Shown: positions 11,628 through 23,700 of the stretch, piece by piece
Layout: each line of letters opens with the position of its first letter
Numbering within the stretch: position 1 is the stretch's first letter
NCBI GenBank assembly: GCA_035772405.1
Contig: JAYKKM010000339.1
Coordinates: forward strand, 1,424,001-1,488,000
Reading direction: 5' to 3'
DNA from: Chrysogorgia sp. JL179-B06
Lineage: Eukaryota; Cnidaria; Anthozoa; Scleralcyonacea; Chrysogorgiidae
DNA length: 64,000 bases
Program-made: the position numbers and the translations under genes
Notes under the pieces: generated by a model
The model's input: the letters and a program-made list of their open reading frames with translations, nothing else
Told to the model about the DNA's origin: nothing
The model's database searches: none

Positions 11628-12752
11628 TTTAGACTATCGAGCCAATTTAATATCTCATGTTCTTGAGATATTTAGACTTATGTGATATGCAAATGATGAA
11701 ATAACCTATGACGTAAAGAGCTTTACACATTTTTAGGAAATCAAGAAATAAGAAATAGTAAATTGATTTGGCATCACTATTTCGGTGAAATAATGTTAGG
11801 TTTCACGAAGAGTCGTAATGTGCAAAGTTTCAAGTGATTTTGAAAAAATGTGTATTATCGATTTCGGAAACCAACGTTGGAGGTCAATTTGAATGTACCA
11901 CGTGTATGAAAATAATGCATCATGTGATTCAAAGATTCCTCCGCAGAGGTTCTTCAGAGATATTTCGGAGGTCGTCCGAGAGATTGGATAACCTTTCATG
12001 TTACTCCATCACCAATATAAACATCACTGGATAACATCATGGGAATCGAGGTGGGAGTTAGGGTTAGAAAACTCATTAGGTGGGGGGTTAGGGTTAGGAT
12101 CTAAGTTGTTTTGGGGTTAGCTGTTATTTCATGACGATTATATACCTTGATTCATTTGGTGATGGAGTAACATGAAAGGTTAACCGAGAGATTAGTGGAT
12201 CGCGGGCGGAAAAAGGCAAGAGAAAGGGGAAAAAGAACCTCTGCCAGATTCTGTCTCAATATGGCGGCATCAGGGGGGTTACTAAAATATTTCCAAACTG
12301 GGATTACGAATTACGGGGTTCGGTAGTTACATTTCAAATTTTGCAGTGCAATGTATCTTTGAATCACATGATGCATTATTTCCATATCACGTGGTACATT
12401 CAAATTGACCCCAACGTTGGTTTCCAATAGTGATGGGCGATATCGATATTGCCCTTTTTTTTCGATATCGATATTTTATGCGACGTAACTTTCTATTAAA
12501 CGGACATGTAAACAAAGTATCATAGGTCAGTAGGTCACTCTTTAGACAATGGAGGAAATGAATATCTAATTAAGGAGATTAAAATTGCAAATGAATCGTC
12601 ATTACCTTCGTTTCGATAGAGTTGACCCTGCGAAGCAGGCTACCCATCCCTAGTTTCCAATAAAGCTTTAACGTCATAGTTTATTTCATTTGCATATCAC
12701 ACAAGTCTAGATATCTCAAGAACGACGTGAGATATGAGAGAGCTCTAAATCA
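11628..12752. mobile_element. Nested foldback, ~1.1 kb
   Basis: Outer arms: TGATATGCAAATGA with GAGATATTTAGACTT on the left, and the complementary TCATTTGCATATCACACAAG on the right. Inner arms: AACCAACGTTGGAGGTCAAT (from 11869) and the reverse complement near 12400. Innermost arms flank a copy of the TTAGG-rich dispersed element (12050-12135). The inner arm is shared with 16345-17620, so one family has inserted into another. Confidence 0.7.
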
Positions 12753-13136
12753 CCATTCCTAATAATTTTCGGAGTTCATTTAAAATAAGAAAAACTTAAT
12801 TTTCGTTTCATAAGCACTTTAACGCAAAAACCCCCAAAAATGTTGCGCGTTCTTATACTTATGATGGACAATAAAACCAACAATGTTTCTCGCAAAGTAG
12901 CTTTAATTTTTAATTAGTGTCTAGCTATGCAACTATTATTACAATAGTTGTGACAAAAAAAAATACAATTAATATTAACAATATTATTCCACATCATCTT
13001 TCAGAAACTTACAAACTTTCAAATCAACGTTTGTGTAGGTAATTCTTAAATTATTTTCTGATACAAAAACGGACTGTATCATAAAAAATATAGTTTGTAC
13101 TTTGTATCAGTTATAATGCCATTGTGTAATCATGCA

Positions 13137-13543
13137 ACTCCAGCCAAAATACAAACGTAGTTCATTTGAAAGATCTTACTGACTTTAGTTTATTTCCAAA
13201 GTTTCAGCATTCCTATCAATTTAGTTAACAAGATATGGCTAGTTGAAGTTGAAAATTTTGACGCCATATTGGTTTTGAAAATATGATATCATTCGGCAGT
13301 GGAGTTGTTTTGATGGCGATCACATAGTGATAGCTGTTGTGAATGCTCTTTGGACGAAAATTAGTCGAAATAAACTATTTAGTTCCTCATGCAGGAAAGT
13401 AGAGGAGCTTCTTAGGCATAATACGAGATAGAATGAAACTCTCCAACTTCAACTAGTCATATCTTCTTAACTAAATTGATTTTGAAATAAACTAAAGTCA
13501 GTAAGATCTTTCGTATGAACTACATTTGTATTTTGGCTGGAGT
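13137..13543. mobile_element. Foldback MITE, ~405 bp
   Basis: The left arm, from ACTCCAGCCAAAATACAAA through AAAGATCTTACTGACTTTAG, is matched by its reverse complement ending at 13543. Arms are about 110 bp with scattered mismatches. The interior is unrelated. Confidence 0.75.
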
Positions 13544-14277
13544 ATCCCTTTAGGAAATTTTTAAATTCATTGGTACGAAGGTAAAAAGGCATTTCTTTGC
13601 TATGGTAAAAAGAAACGACTGCTCTTTACTTGTCGAAGTCCAACTAGGTTTTCAACAGAAGTTGTTTGAAAACCACTAGAACTGAAAACGAAGATGAAAG
13701 TTGATAAGAATTGTAACTTAGGTTCTCATTTTACTGCCAACATCTACTCTCATGTCTCTACTTTGAATTGGTTCAAATTTTGAGGAAAGTCGATGTGAGT
13801 TGGAGAGAGGTTGCAAAGGTGAACGTTTTAATGTACTTTGTTGTCGTCGTCGTCGTTGTCGTTGTTCTTGTTGTTCTCGTTCTCACTGTTGTTGTTGTTG
13901 TTGTTCTCGTTCTCTCATCTTTGTTTGACCAGGAGTAATGAGAGTCAAGATAACTCTCAGACAAACTCTTGTCTATCAAGACAAACTCTTGTCTATCAAC
14001 TCTCATCTTAGTTCTCCAGGAGCATTGAGAGTGGAGATCAATCTTATACAAACTCTTGTCTACCAACTCTCATTTTCGTTTCATCTACACCTTACGATAC
14101 CCTCGACATAACCTCAGGTTTTAGCAAGTAGACCGGAAGTTGATTGTATTGTGAGAGATCAGTCCTCGCATTTCTCTAAATATTATATTAGCATCGCGTG
14201 AATAAAATGGCATTTAAAACATTTGCCGGTCCACGCATCGGACGATTCATAGATATCGTCAAGCTCAAATCCTCAGA

Positions 14278-14580
14278 AAGCATTTCGAACATGTAACCTT
14301 CTGATTGCTGGTGAGACGCTCTAACCATTGAGCTACCAACACTAAGATGGAGAGCGAAGGTTACAATGATGTACTGGTTCGATTGATATATGTATACTGC
14401 CTATGCGGCAGTCACTATATATTAGCAAGGCTTGTATAAAAGTAATTAACTACAGCAATGTATAATAAATAACTTATAATAGTGACTTCCGCATAGGCAG
14501 TACATATATCAATTGAACCAGTACATCATTGTAACCTTCGCTCTCCATCTGAGTCTTGGTAGCTCAATGGTATAGAGCTA
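14278..14580. mobile_element. Head-to-head pair of leader + tRNA-like units
   Basis: Reading outward from the centre on both sides, a ~75-bp leader (from AGTGACTTCCGCATAGGCAG to CTTCGCTCTCCATCT) is followed by a tRNA-like sequence with box A GGTAGCTCAATGG. The left tRNA-like part (14342-14278, minus strand) is nearly complete. The right one (14551-14580) is cut short by a (TA)n tract. A single leader + tRNA-like unit occurs at 47745-47883. Confidence 0.65.
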
Positions 14581-14587
14581 CATCCGT

Positions 14588-14612
14588 ATATATATATATA
14601 TATATATATATA
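14588..14612. repeat. (TA)n microsatellite
   Basis: About 12 TA dinucleotides follow the truncated tRNA-like sequence. Confidence 0.9.
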
Positions 14613-14675
14613 CGCAATCAATATTCGTTTCACACGTCGAACCATCCATGATGTACCTAACCTTTAAGCCCCAGC

Positions 14676-14846
14676 TGTATCAACATATAAATTCTCCTTA
14701 CTGGTCTCCAAACATTTCTTATAGTACTAGTTGGGAGAAGTTGTTTTAAAAAGATGTCAGTTTGTCTTCAGTGATCATTTTCTATATTCTCATTACCTCT
14801 ATACTTGGTTAACCATTAATATTATTAGGAGAAGATAGATACTGAT
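14676..14846 (+). repeat. Dispersed repeat family (copy 3 of 4)
   Basis: Matches the copies at 2535, 6689 and 28996. It shares with the 28996 copy a longer 5' part (GTATCAACATA, TTCTCCTTA, TGGTCTCCAAACATTTC), so that is probably nearer full length. Confidence 0.65.
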
Positions 14847-15268
14847 CACTTCTGGGGCACAAAGGGTTAAAGTTGACGTAGAGTCCGTTCTGCGCATGTC
14901 TGAGATTTCGTTTACATCGTTTGTTTATAAGACAGTATAGTTAAACTTACATGAAGTAGCATTACAACGATTAATCTGCGTGATAACTTAAATAATAAAT
15001 ACGTCATTCAAGGTATAAACAAAAACAAGACAAAATTGAACAGGCAACTCAAATACCAAGCACGCCTGCCAATAGACACTCCTTATATTTAGTAATTTAC
15101 TTCAATGGACATAAACAATGGCTTGAGAATAGAGACGAGATATGAAAGATAATAAACAATTATTGGATGAGACCCTGTGCATTGAGCAGGATTAAGGTGA
15201 GGACAGATGAGACGGATGGGACGGCAGCTCCAGGCCTTGGAGAAAAATAGGCCCTTTTGTTACCAGAC

Positions 15269-15819
15269 TTAAAGTGCCCCTGTGATCAAATTTTTGGTAT
15301 CCCGAATTTTTACATATTTGTAAAGAGCATGGTGTTCTTACTTAACTTGCCAAATTTCAAGCAATTGCGAGCATGGGAAGTCGCCTTTTCAGACTGTTTT
15401 TATACGAGATTATACGGCCACCATTACTCGAACATGTTCCGGACGCTTAGGTTGCGATTAGAGGAAGTGACGTCAAAGACTCAACACGTGGCTAGTTATA
15501 TACGAATATAAAGCTACTTGGGGAAAACTTTCTATTGTAACTTGTCGTATAATTCGTATAATTTCCATAAAGCTTTGTCACGTGTTGAGTCTTTGACGTC
15601 ATAATCACCTACTCTGCTGTGGAATCGCGGGCTCGACTGGAACAAGTTTTGAGCAATGGCGGCCAAAATTTGGGCGACTTTGGAGGTTAAATTTCTTGTG
15701 ATAGAATGTTTGTTGTTCAATTTTTTGGCAAATGCGAACATTTATTAACCTAAAAGGATGTTCTGTAACAAAAAATACAAGGAAACGTAATGTGATATTT
15801 CGTCGCAGGGGCACTTTAA
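15269..15819. mobile_element. Foldback MITE, TTAAAGTGCCCCTG termini, ~550 bp
   Basis: Ends CTTAAAGTGCCCCTG and CAGGGGCACTTTAA are inverted. A second inverted pair inside is TGACGTCAAAGACTCAACACG against its complement near 15580-15600. Several apparent open frames here are translations of the element. Confidence 0.75.
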
Positions 15820-16344
15820 AAAACAAGGTTTTAGCGAGTAAGGATACTTTCATAAACGTCTTGTATCGATTGCAATTTTCGATAGAGGTTTACAACACTG
15901 ATCTGTGAAACATAAAGACAGCTTTATATATATTATAACGATCAAAAACGATCTCGATAGGCGCTAATGTCTCTGCCAGCTCCAGGCCTAACATATCCTT
16001 ATTCCAGCTCTGGCTATGCGTGATATCAATAATTATCCAGACCGAGATCAATGTTATCTGCCAAAGCCTGATAACATTGACAGAGGTCTGTATAATTCTT
16101 GATGTCATGTGTAAGCCGAATCCAACAATTGTTTTATTATACAATTATAAATATAGAAGCCTTTAGGGACAATCCTGGCCAAAATTATTGGGACACATGG
16201 CTGTTTTTGAGGATTTGCACCTAAGGACTTTTGGCGAGGATTTTCGGTCGAGAAATACTTTTTTGTAAACATGTGGCGCAATAAGCGACTGTCTTTGAGA
16301 ATGCGAGCAAGCTTACATTCTTTATAATCCTTATTATCGAAATC

Positions 16345-17620
16345 ACTAGAGGTGGTTAATTGTCCTTTCGGACACCAACGTTGGAGGTCAATTCGAATGT
16401 ACCACGTGATATGAAGTTAATGCATCATGTGATTCAAAGATACGTTGCACTGCACGAATTGTAATTTTATAACAAAAATCTTGTTTCTCGAAAGATGGAA
16501 GTAAAGACGAAGCTACAACCAAAATATGGCTTCGAAAAATTAATTTGGATTATTTGGCTGATGTTTTCGAGACAAATGGATTTGCAACTGCAGGATCCGC
16601 ATAACATCAATGTTATTTTTCAGCCAAACGGTCGCGCGTAAATCAGCTTCCGAACAATCCATCACTTCAACGCTAGCGTTTAAATCATCAACAAATGCGC
16701 AGAAAAGAGCTTACCTATACTGACTGAAAAGATACTGTTAGCCACCTTCAATCCTATATTTTACATCAGAGGAGAATGATCGAAGAACAAGAAGGTAAAG
16801 TGCGCAGTACGGAAGCAGATTAACATTGATGTCATCGCGAAGCTTTACTTCCATCTTCGGAGAAGCAAGACTTCTTGTTATGAAATTGTGACTCGTGCAG
16901 GGCAAAATCCGCAAATATATCTTTGAATCACATGATGCATTATAATTTCCCAACGCAACCAGGTGATAAATCAGACATTGACGCTACTCTGGCTTTAAAA
17001 AGTTTTTTGAACGTTAATTAAAAGTTACTGTCCATGACCCAACGTTGTCTGGTGGCTTGGCATATCAATAGTGCCCACGTCCCATTGAATCGCGATGATG
17101 GTGGTTTATTACCAGAAGCTTATTTGCATCTTGTTAATAGATAACGTCATCATCGGTTCTATGAGGGTATAAATAGGGATCCTAACTTTACAACGATCAC
17201 CCCTGATGAAGACACTAGATTGGAGTGTCGAAACATTGGGTCATGGACAGTAACTTTTAAGTTACATTCAAAAAACTTTTTAAAGCCAGAGTAGCGTTAA
17301 ACTGTCTGATGATGCATTATTTTCATATCACGTGATGCATTATTTTCATATCACGTGATGCACTATTTCATATCACGTGATGCATTATTTTCATATCACG
17401 TGATGCATTATTTTCATATCACGTGATGCATTATTTTCGTATCACGTGATGCATTATTTTCATATCACGTGATGCATTATTTTCGTATCACGTGATGCAT
17501 TATTTTCATATCACGTGATCCATTATTTTCGTATCACGTGATGCATTATTTTCATATCACGTGGTACATTCCAATTGACCTCCAACGTTGGTTTCCGAAA
17601 CAACAATTAACCACTCTAGT
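16345..17620. mobile_element. Composite foldback carrying an E-box satellite and an internal element
   Basis: Terminal inverted repeats run inward from ACTAGAGGTGGTTAATTG through ACCAACGTTGGAGGTCAATT, with the reverse complement ending at 17620. Inside are a foldback (about 16440-16950, arms with GAAGCTTTACTTCCATC), a second one (about 16973-17308, arms ACTCTGGCTTTAAAAAG and AAAAGTTACTGTCCATGACC), and the 23-bp satellite at 17311-17575. About 215 bp of the second foldback recurs inverted at 24361-24575. Confidence 0.7.
17311..17575. repeat. 23-bp satellite, one palindromic CACGTG E-box per unit
   Basis: About 11 units of ATCACGTGATGCATTATTTT plus CAT or CGT. Every unit contains the palindrome ATCACGTGAT, which holds a CACGTG E-box core. 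One unit carries GATCCATT instead of GATGCATT, and one is a base shorter. It abuts the right terminal repeat of the composite foldback. Confidence 0.9.
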
Positions 17621-17791
17621 AATTTAGATAGTAGTGGAGTCCCAATGCGCAAAACGGACTATACATCGCTTTTAATATGAAGTATTATGAATGTTCGACA
17701 TCAGGCCACTTTATACATTAGAATCAATGATTAGATCATATAGCCAAGTTACATAGCTATATTATTAGAATACTCTTAATTACCTCACAGC

Positions 17792-20700
17792 CTAACTCGT
17801 TCCATTTGCGTCAGGTTTAGACTCTGATGGTGCTACCTCCGCACTGCTGGGAGGTGGGCCTAGAACTATGGGTGTGCTAGCATCATGGTTGTCGGGGGGA
17901 GGGGAGGATAGTGGCTGCGATGTGATCGTGTCGTCGTCGTCGTCATCCGGGAAAGCTTCGAAGTCTTCATCGGGCGGTACCGGCTTGCATTTCCCACAAC
18001 AACACCCGCAGCAACAACATAGACAACAACAGAAATAACAGCCAGTGATGAGACCACAACAAAGGAACAACGCCTGAAAGTGAAATGATTGACGTATGGA
18101 TTAATAAAACTTCAGAGACGAGTATTTAAAAAATAATAATAATAATAATAATAATACTACTATTGAACAAAAGTCCTTGAAACTTTGCACAAGTATACAG
18201 GTCACTAAATTGAATAACTCACGTAAACTTTATCGTTGTCATGGTAACAGATTAGTTCCCAGACTCCTTTATTCCTCTCATAAACTTGTTTATATTCTGC
18301 CTTTTCTAAACCAATATTTAACTGTTGATCAGTGAGGTATATTTTCAATAGTATTGCCAACAAAACAGCAACTTCGAGTCAAAATCTTTGTAGGGCATGG
18401 TGGAAAATAGAAAATTCTTGCTGCAGGATGAAAGGTCTGGGAACTAATATATATTGCTATGGTAATGATAAAGTTGACGTGGGGATATTCAATTTAGTGA
18501 CCTGTATACTTGTGTAAAGTTTCAAAAATTTTGCTCAATAGTTTTGAAGATATGCTTCATTTTCTGATTTATCATAATGGTGGGTACAACTAGTGACGTC
18601 ATAGGTCCTATTACACAATCTTGAATAACTCGAGAACGAGATAAGATATTAAAGAACTACAAACGCCATTCTTTATCATTTGAGAAGTTCTCTCAAATAA
18701 ATCAATAAAAAGTCACCGCAATTTTCGTTTTTGGAACACAATTAAATTCAACGTATAAAAACGAGAATTCTGTAAATTCTTGCCCCAAAATGCAGGAAAT
18801 GGCATTTCAGAGATTCTAGATTTCAAAATTTTCCGGGGTAATGCCACCGGACGCCCTATAAATTCCACGGGGGGTGTTCTCCCTTTATACAATCACTCCA
18901 TGTTTATCACTTACCTTACACCAAACACTATTCAAACGGAAATACAACTTGACGTTCTAAAAAGATAAAAGAACATTAAAAAAAACACTGGGTTGTAGGG
19001 ATAGATGAATATTTCTAGCTTCGATTTCCGCTTCAAGCAACGATCAATGGTGGTGGCTATTTCAGATACGGTAGAGCACCTAGTCACCAGGAATTTGGTG
19101 ATTGTTTATATAACATATATGCTTCGCGCTTCAAAAACCCCGCTTTAAATTTCTGTTTCGATTCAGAAAAGCAGGGTTGTTAAAAGCAGGGTTATTACTG
19201 AATCGAAACAGAAATTTAAAGCGGGGTTTTTAAAGTGCCGCTAACCTCAAAATGTTTTATTGTCTTATTTGGAAGAACTTTTAAAATGATAAAGTAACTT
19301 AATTTGAAGATTTTCACTTCTTCGCTTTCTTTTCGAGATATATCAGTTTGTTTGATATGCAAATATCTCGAATTTCGTCACATATGCATAATCAGTTATC
19401 AGAGAATGTTATATATCTTTGCGTTCATGAAATAAAAACACTAAAGTGTGAATAACACGTATGTGCGTTTCTCCCACAACACCAAACTTCTTGATTTTAA
19501 AGGATTTCGTTCGAGAATGAAAGAGATATACACATTTCTCCAATAAGTCATCATGCATGTGTGACAAGATTCCAGACATTTCAGCATATCAAACAAACTG
19601 ATATATCTCAAAAAGAAAGCAAAGAAACGAAAATCTTCAAAAGAAGTTACTTTATCATTTTAAAAGTTCTTCCAAACAAGACAATAAAACATTTTGAGGT
19701 TATGGGCACTTTAAAGAACGAAGCAAAAATGTTATATAAACAATCACCAAAGTCCTGAAATAGCCTCCACCAGATCAATAAGACAGATTATAAAAAAATC
19801 TGTAATGCCATTTTTTTCAGAAACAAAAATTCATTAAACTAAATTTAGATGAAAGAGATTGTGTATTTACAAGTTTCGGTTGCCAGATTACAGTCTTCAA
19901 CTGCTAAATAATGAATAATAATAATAATAATAGACGTATTAGGAGCATTATACAATAGTCTCAATGCTCTTACAACAATTTACTTATAAAACTTATTACA
20001 GTTTCATTATAAGATAAAGCCTACTACATACATTAACACTATGAACAAAAAAACAAACTATTAATTTTAAAAAAGAAAAATCTTAACTGCTGACTTAAAA
20101 TTACCCAACATATCAAAGCTTCTAATTTCCTGTGGTAATGAATTCCACAGAATGAAAGTACTAATACAATACTGGACAATAATATATACGAAACATGATA
20201 AAAGTAGGAATGATCATTTTGTTTGCCAGTAAACTTAAAGAAAATAAATCCTGGGCTTATACTTGTTCAAAGGACTTTGGGGGGGGGGCTTATATTCGGA
20301 GGGTTTATATTCGGAGGGTTTATATTCGGTGGGTTTATATTCGGTGGGTTTATATTCGGGGGGTTTATATTCGGCGGCTTATATTCGAGGGGCTTATATT
20401 CGGAGGGTTTATATTCGAAGGGTTTATATTGGGAGGACTTATATTTGGAAGGTTTATATTCCGAGGGCTTAGATTCCGAGGGCTTATATTTGGGGGTGCT
20501 TATTAATGGTCAGAATGTTGCGTTTCAAAATAGCTTGGGCTTATTATTGAATGGGATTTTCCGCAAAATAACAGTCATGCCAGCCAATTTATTTAGTACA
20601 CCAATGACACTGTAATTTTTATACTATAAGCTACAGTATTCTTATGGGTACAAATCAAATCTATAAAAAGGTTGGTGTACTGCTGAAATAGCGTGTAAGT

Positions 20701-23700
20701 AGTCTAACGTTTCGAGCGAAGGCCCTTCGTCAGAGAGTGAAACGTGGAAGTACACGCTATTTCGGTAGTACACCAACCTTTTTAGATATTTGATTTGCAT
20801 TTCTAGGTCTATCCCTTATGGAAGAATGCTTGGAGGCTAATTTTTAAAAAATTTTAAAGTCACTTATATCTAGAATTCGTTCTTCTTCGAAACGTGGCGT
20901 CGACTACACCACCAACCACACAAAATCCAGTGATTTGAAAAGTCGAGTTATCCAGCTGTATTCTCTTGTACATTGTCGTAAACTCGTTCTCAACCAACGT
21001 TCCATTCAAATCCAACAGTCTGAGCTTGCTCGACACGCCACTCCGCACGCTTCTCACCAAGACACAAGCCCCTGCATTTCGGAGAAAATTCTGCCCCATT
21101 CTAAGAACTTCCAAGCTGCAATTCTCACGCAAGCTATACGCAAGATGCTGCGCTCCGATGACGGTAACAAAATTCCCATTAAGAGAAATCTCTTTCAGAG
21201 AAACAACTTTTAGCAGGATCTCGGCGACGTACACCATGCCGTTGTCCATGAGAGCGTTCCAAGAAATATCAAGTCGTTCGAGGGTGGCGTTCTCTTGTAA
21301 CCCCACCGCCATACTCCGCACTCCTTCCGCCCCAAGTTCATTGTGGCTAAGATCAAGACATCGTAGTGATACGTTCCGCGGCAAATACTCAGTTAAAACT
21401 CCCCCAGCTAATACACCAAGTAAATTATGACTTAAATCCAACTCTCTTAGCACCTCCGTCTCCGACATAACTTCCATGAGATCTCCCATATCTTTATCAC
21501 CCAAGCCATTACGAGCCAAGCCCAAAACCCGAATATTACAAAACTGCAACATCTTTCGAACCCAATCGACGCCAAACTCCTGCCCGACTTTATTCCCCGA
21601 TACTTTTAGTTCTCTGATGTTCTTGTTAGCCTCGAGTATCTTGTAGATCACGCTCATCCCTCTGCCATCCAAGTTACAATCGGTGAAATCTAATTTTGAA
21701 AGGTTTGTGGAGTTGAAGGGTAGCGTTAGTATAAGACTCGCGATTCCTTCGTAGCCCAAACCACGGCCACTGAAATTAAACTCCGCTTGTAAACCACTGC
21801 CGTACTTCTCTGTTGCTTCGAGAATAGTGTCCCGTTGTTGCTCAGAAAGATACTTTACGACTCCCTGATAATTCGTAACAGCCGTGTCGTTCAGTGCTAC
21901 CTCTTTAAGATTCGTAGTTTCTGTATTAGCAAGAGATGTCTCCGAGGATACTATAGTGTCCTTTTCATCAGATTTCTCCATCGCTAACTTCTCTTGAAGA
22001 TCTACCTTGCTCTGAGCAGCAAGCATTACTCTTTCTCGAAAAGATACAGCTTTAACATCCGAAGCAGATTTTGAGAAATGGCCAACACCGTGTCTTATAT
22101 AACTCATCGTACAACAATGGCTTAAAAACTATTTACAAGTTAGACCAATATCCTCCAACTGCCCAAATAAACATTTTAAACTTTATATATATATTTGAAT
22201 CTTCTTCGAATATCCAAGGAGACGACACAAACTTTTATCGGGACATCTTTTTAAGACACCTTCGGCGAAAACTTCTACGCCAACCAATCCACCGACGAAA
22301 ACCAACGCGTATAATTCCGGTGAAACTCACGCCAATGCGACTAATTGAGACTGAAGAGAACCGCAGTGAAAAGTCTAACCATTTTATGTAAAAGTTAACG
22401 CAGCTAACTTAGCGATTAATATTTTAGCGAGCAGCTGTTAAAATAAGATTTATTTCCTCCACGTAATTGGTTTCCGATTAAAAACAAAGCGAATACGGGT
22501 TGATAGGGATAATTTATGCATTAAGCGACAGGTTCAATATTGAATATTATTATAATCTAACTTTGTTTTGACGGGCCCACGCGATATAACTCTTCCACGG
22601 ACGTTGAGGGAGGCCGAGTCAGCGATATATCAGCGGTTTCGCATAAAAATATTCATCAGATACTTCACCAGGACAGCTGTAAGCCACAAATTACTGGACT
22701 TGTTAAGGCATTGTAAGCAGTGAATTATTGGTTGTAACCGACCCCAAAACAACAAAGATCCTAACCTAACACCCGCCTAACGAGTTTTCTAACCCACCGC
22801 CTAACGAGTTTTCTAACCGGAGAATTAAAACTCGTTAGGCGGGGGAGTAGGGTTAGGATCTTTGTTGTTTTGGGGTCGGTTACAATCCAATAATTTACTG
22901 CTTACAATGCCTTAACAAGTCCAGTAATTTGTGGCTTACAACGTGAGGGACGGCTGGTTTATCATATGTAAGTCTAAACATCATCAACGATCCTTTATAG
23001 TTCCAGTTTTCGTACTAAATTTGTACTTATACGGCAATTTAAATTCTCTGACGAAAGGCCTTCTTAAAAACCTGTTCGAAACCGGTTTTTTCCCGCTCTT
23101 TTCTTCTGAGGGCCGAAGAGAAATGGATTTGGTGTTGAAAAAATGTTTACCCAACCAAATTAAGATCAGAAATTTAACCGTCCCAACTATTTATGAGTAA
23201 AGAAAATCTTTTACGCAACCCAAGAAGAAAAAAGTTAAACAAAGCCCAATTCCCGCCATATCGTCGATATAAGTTTTAATAACAAACCCAAATAGACATA
23301 CAGATAGATCCTACTGTAACTTTCAGATTATTATCTCCCTACACAGAGTAGGAAATCAAGGAAAACAAGGAGAGGAATACAATAATATTAGGAGTTCTTA
23401 TCAGAAGTGAAATGCTGCCTCGGAACATACACAGGAGCAGTGGGTATATTAGAAGGGTATTCCCGTTCGTTTGTTTGATTTGAAATATGACCGCTCGACC
23501 GCCAGATAAGTCGTTCAATTCAGAAATATTACAAACGTAAACGTGAAGTTCGATTTGGCAAAAGTGTCGCTTGAATAGAAAATTTATAACTTCGCGAGGC
23601 TTGCTCGTTTCGACTAAATATTGTGGTAGAAGTGTATTACCGTTCGTTTGTTCGATTTGAAATATGACCGCCAGATAACTCGTTCAATATACAGACAGAT

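Larger units (their letters stand above)
9251..17791. other. 8.5-kb intergenic interval made largely of nested foldbacks
   Basis: No coding exon is recognised between the NHERF-like gene and the 3' end of the cysteine string protein gene. 9,251-10,830 holds nothing recognisable; it may include upstream sequence of the NHERF-like gene. From 10,835 on, foldbacks and satellites follow almost end to end and are listed individually. 13,840-13,920 is a degenerate GTT/GTC trinucleotide tract. Confidence 0.6.

Noticed and set aside
20195..20615. Gly/Phe/Tyr-rich proteins in three frames
   Set aside because: Produced by a 15-bp satellite whose length is a multiple of three.
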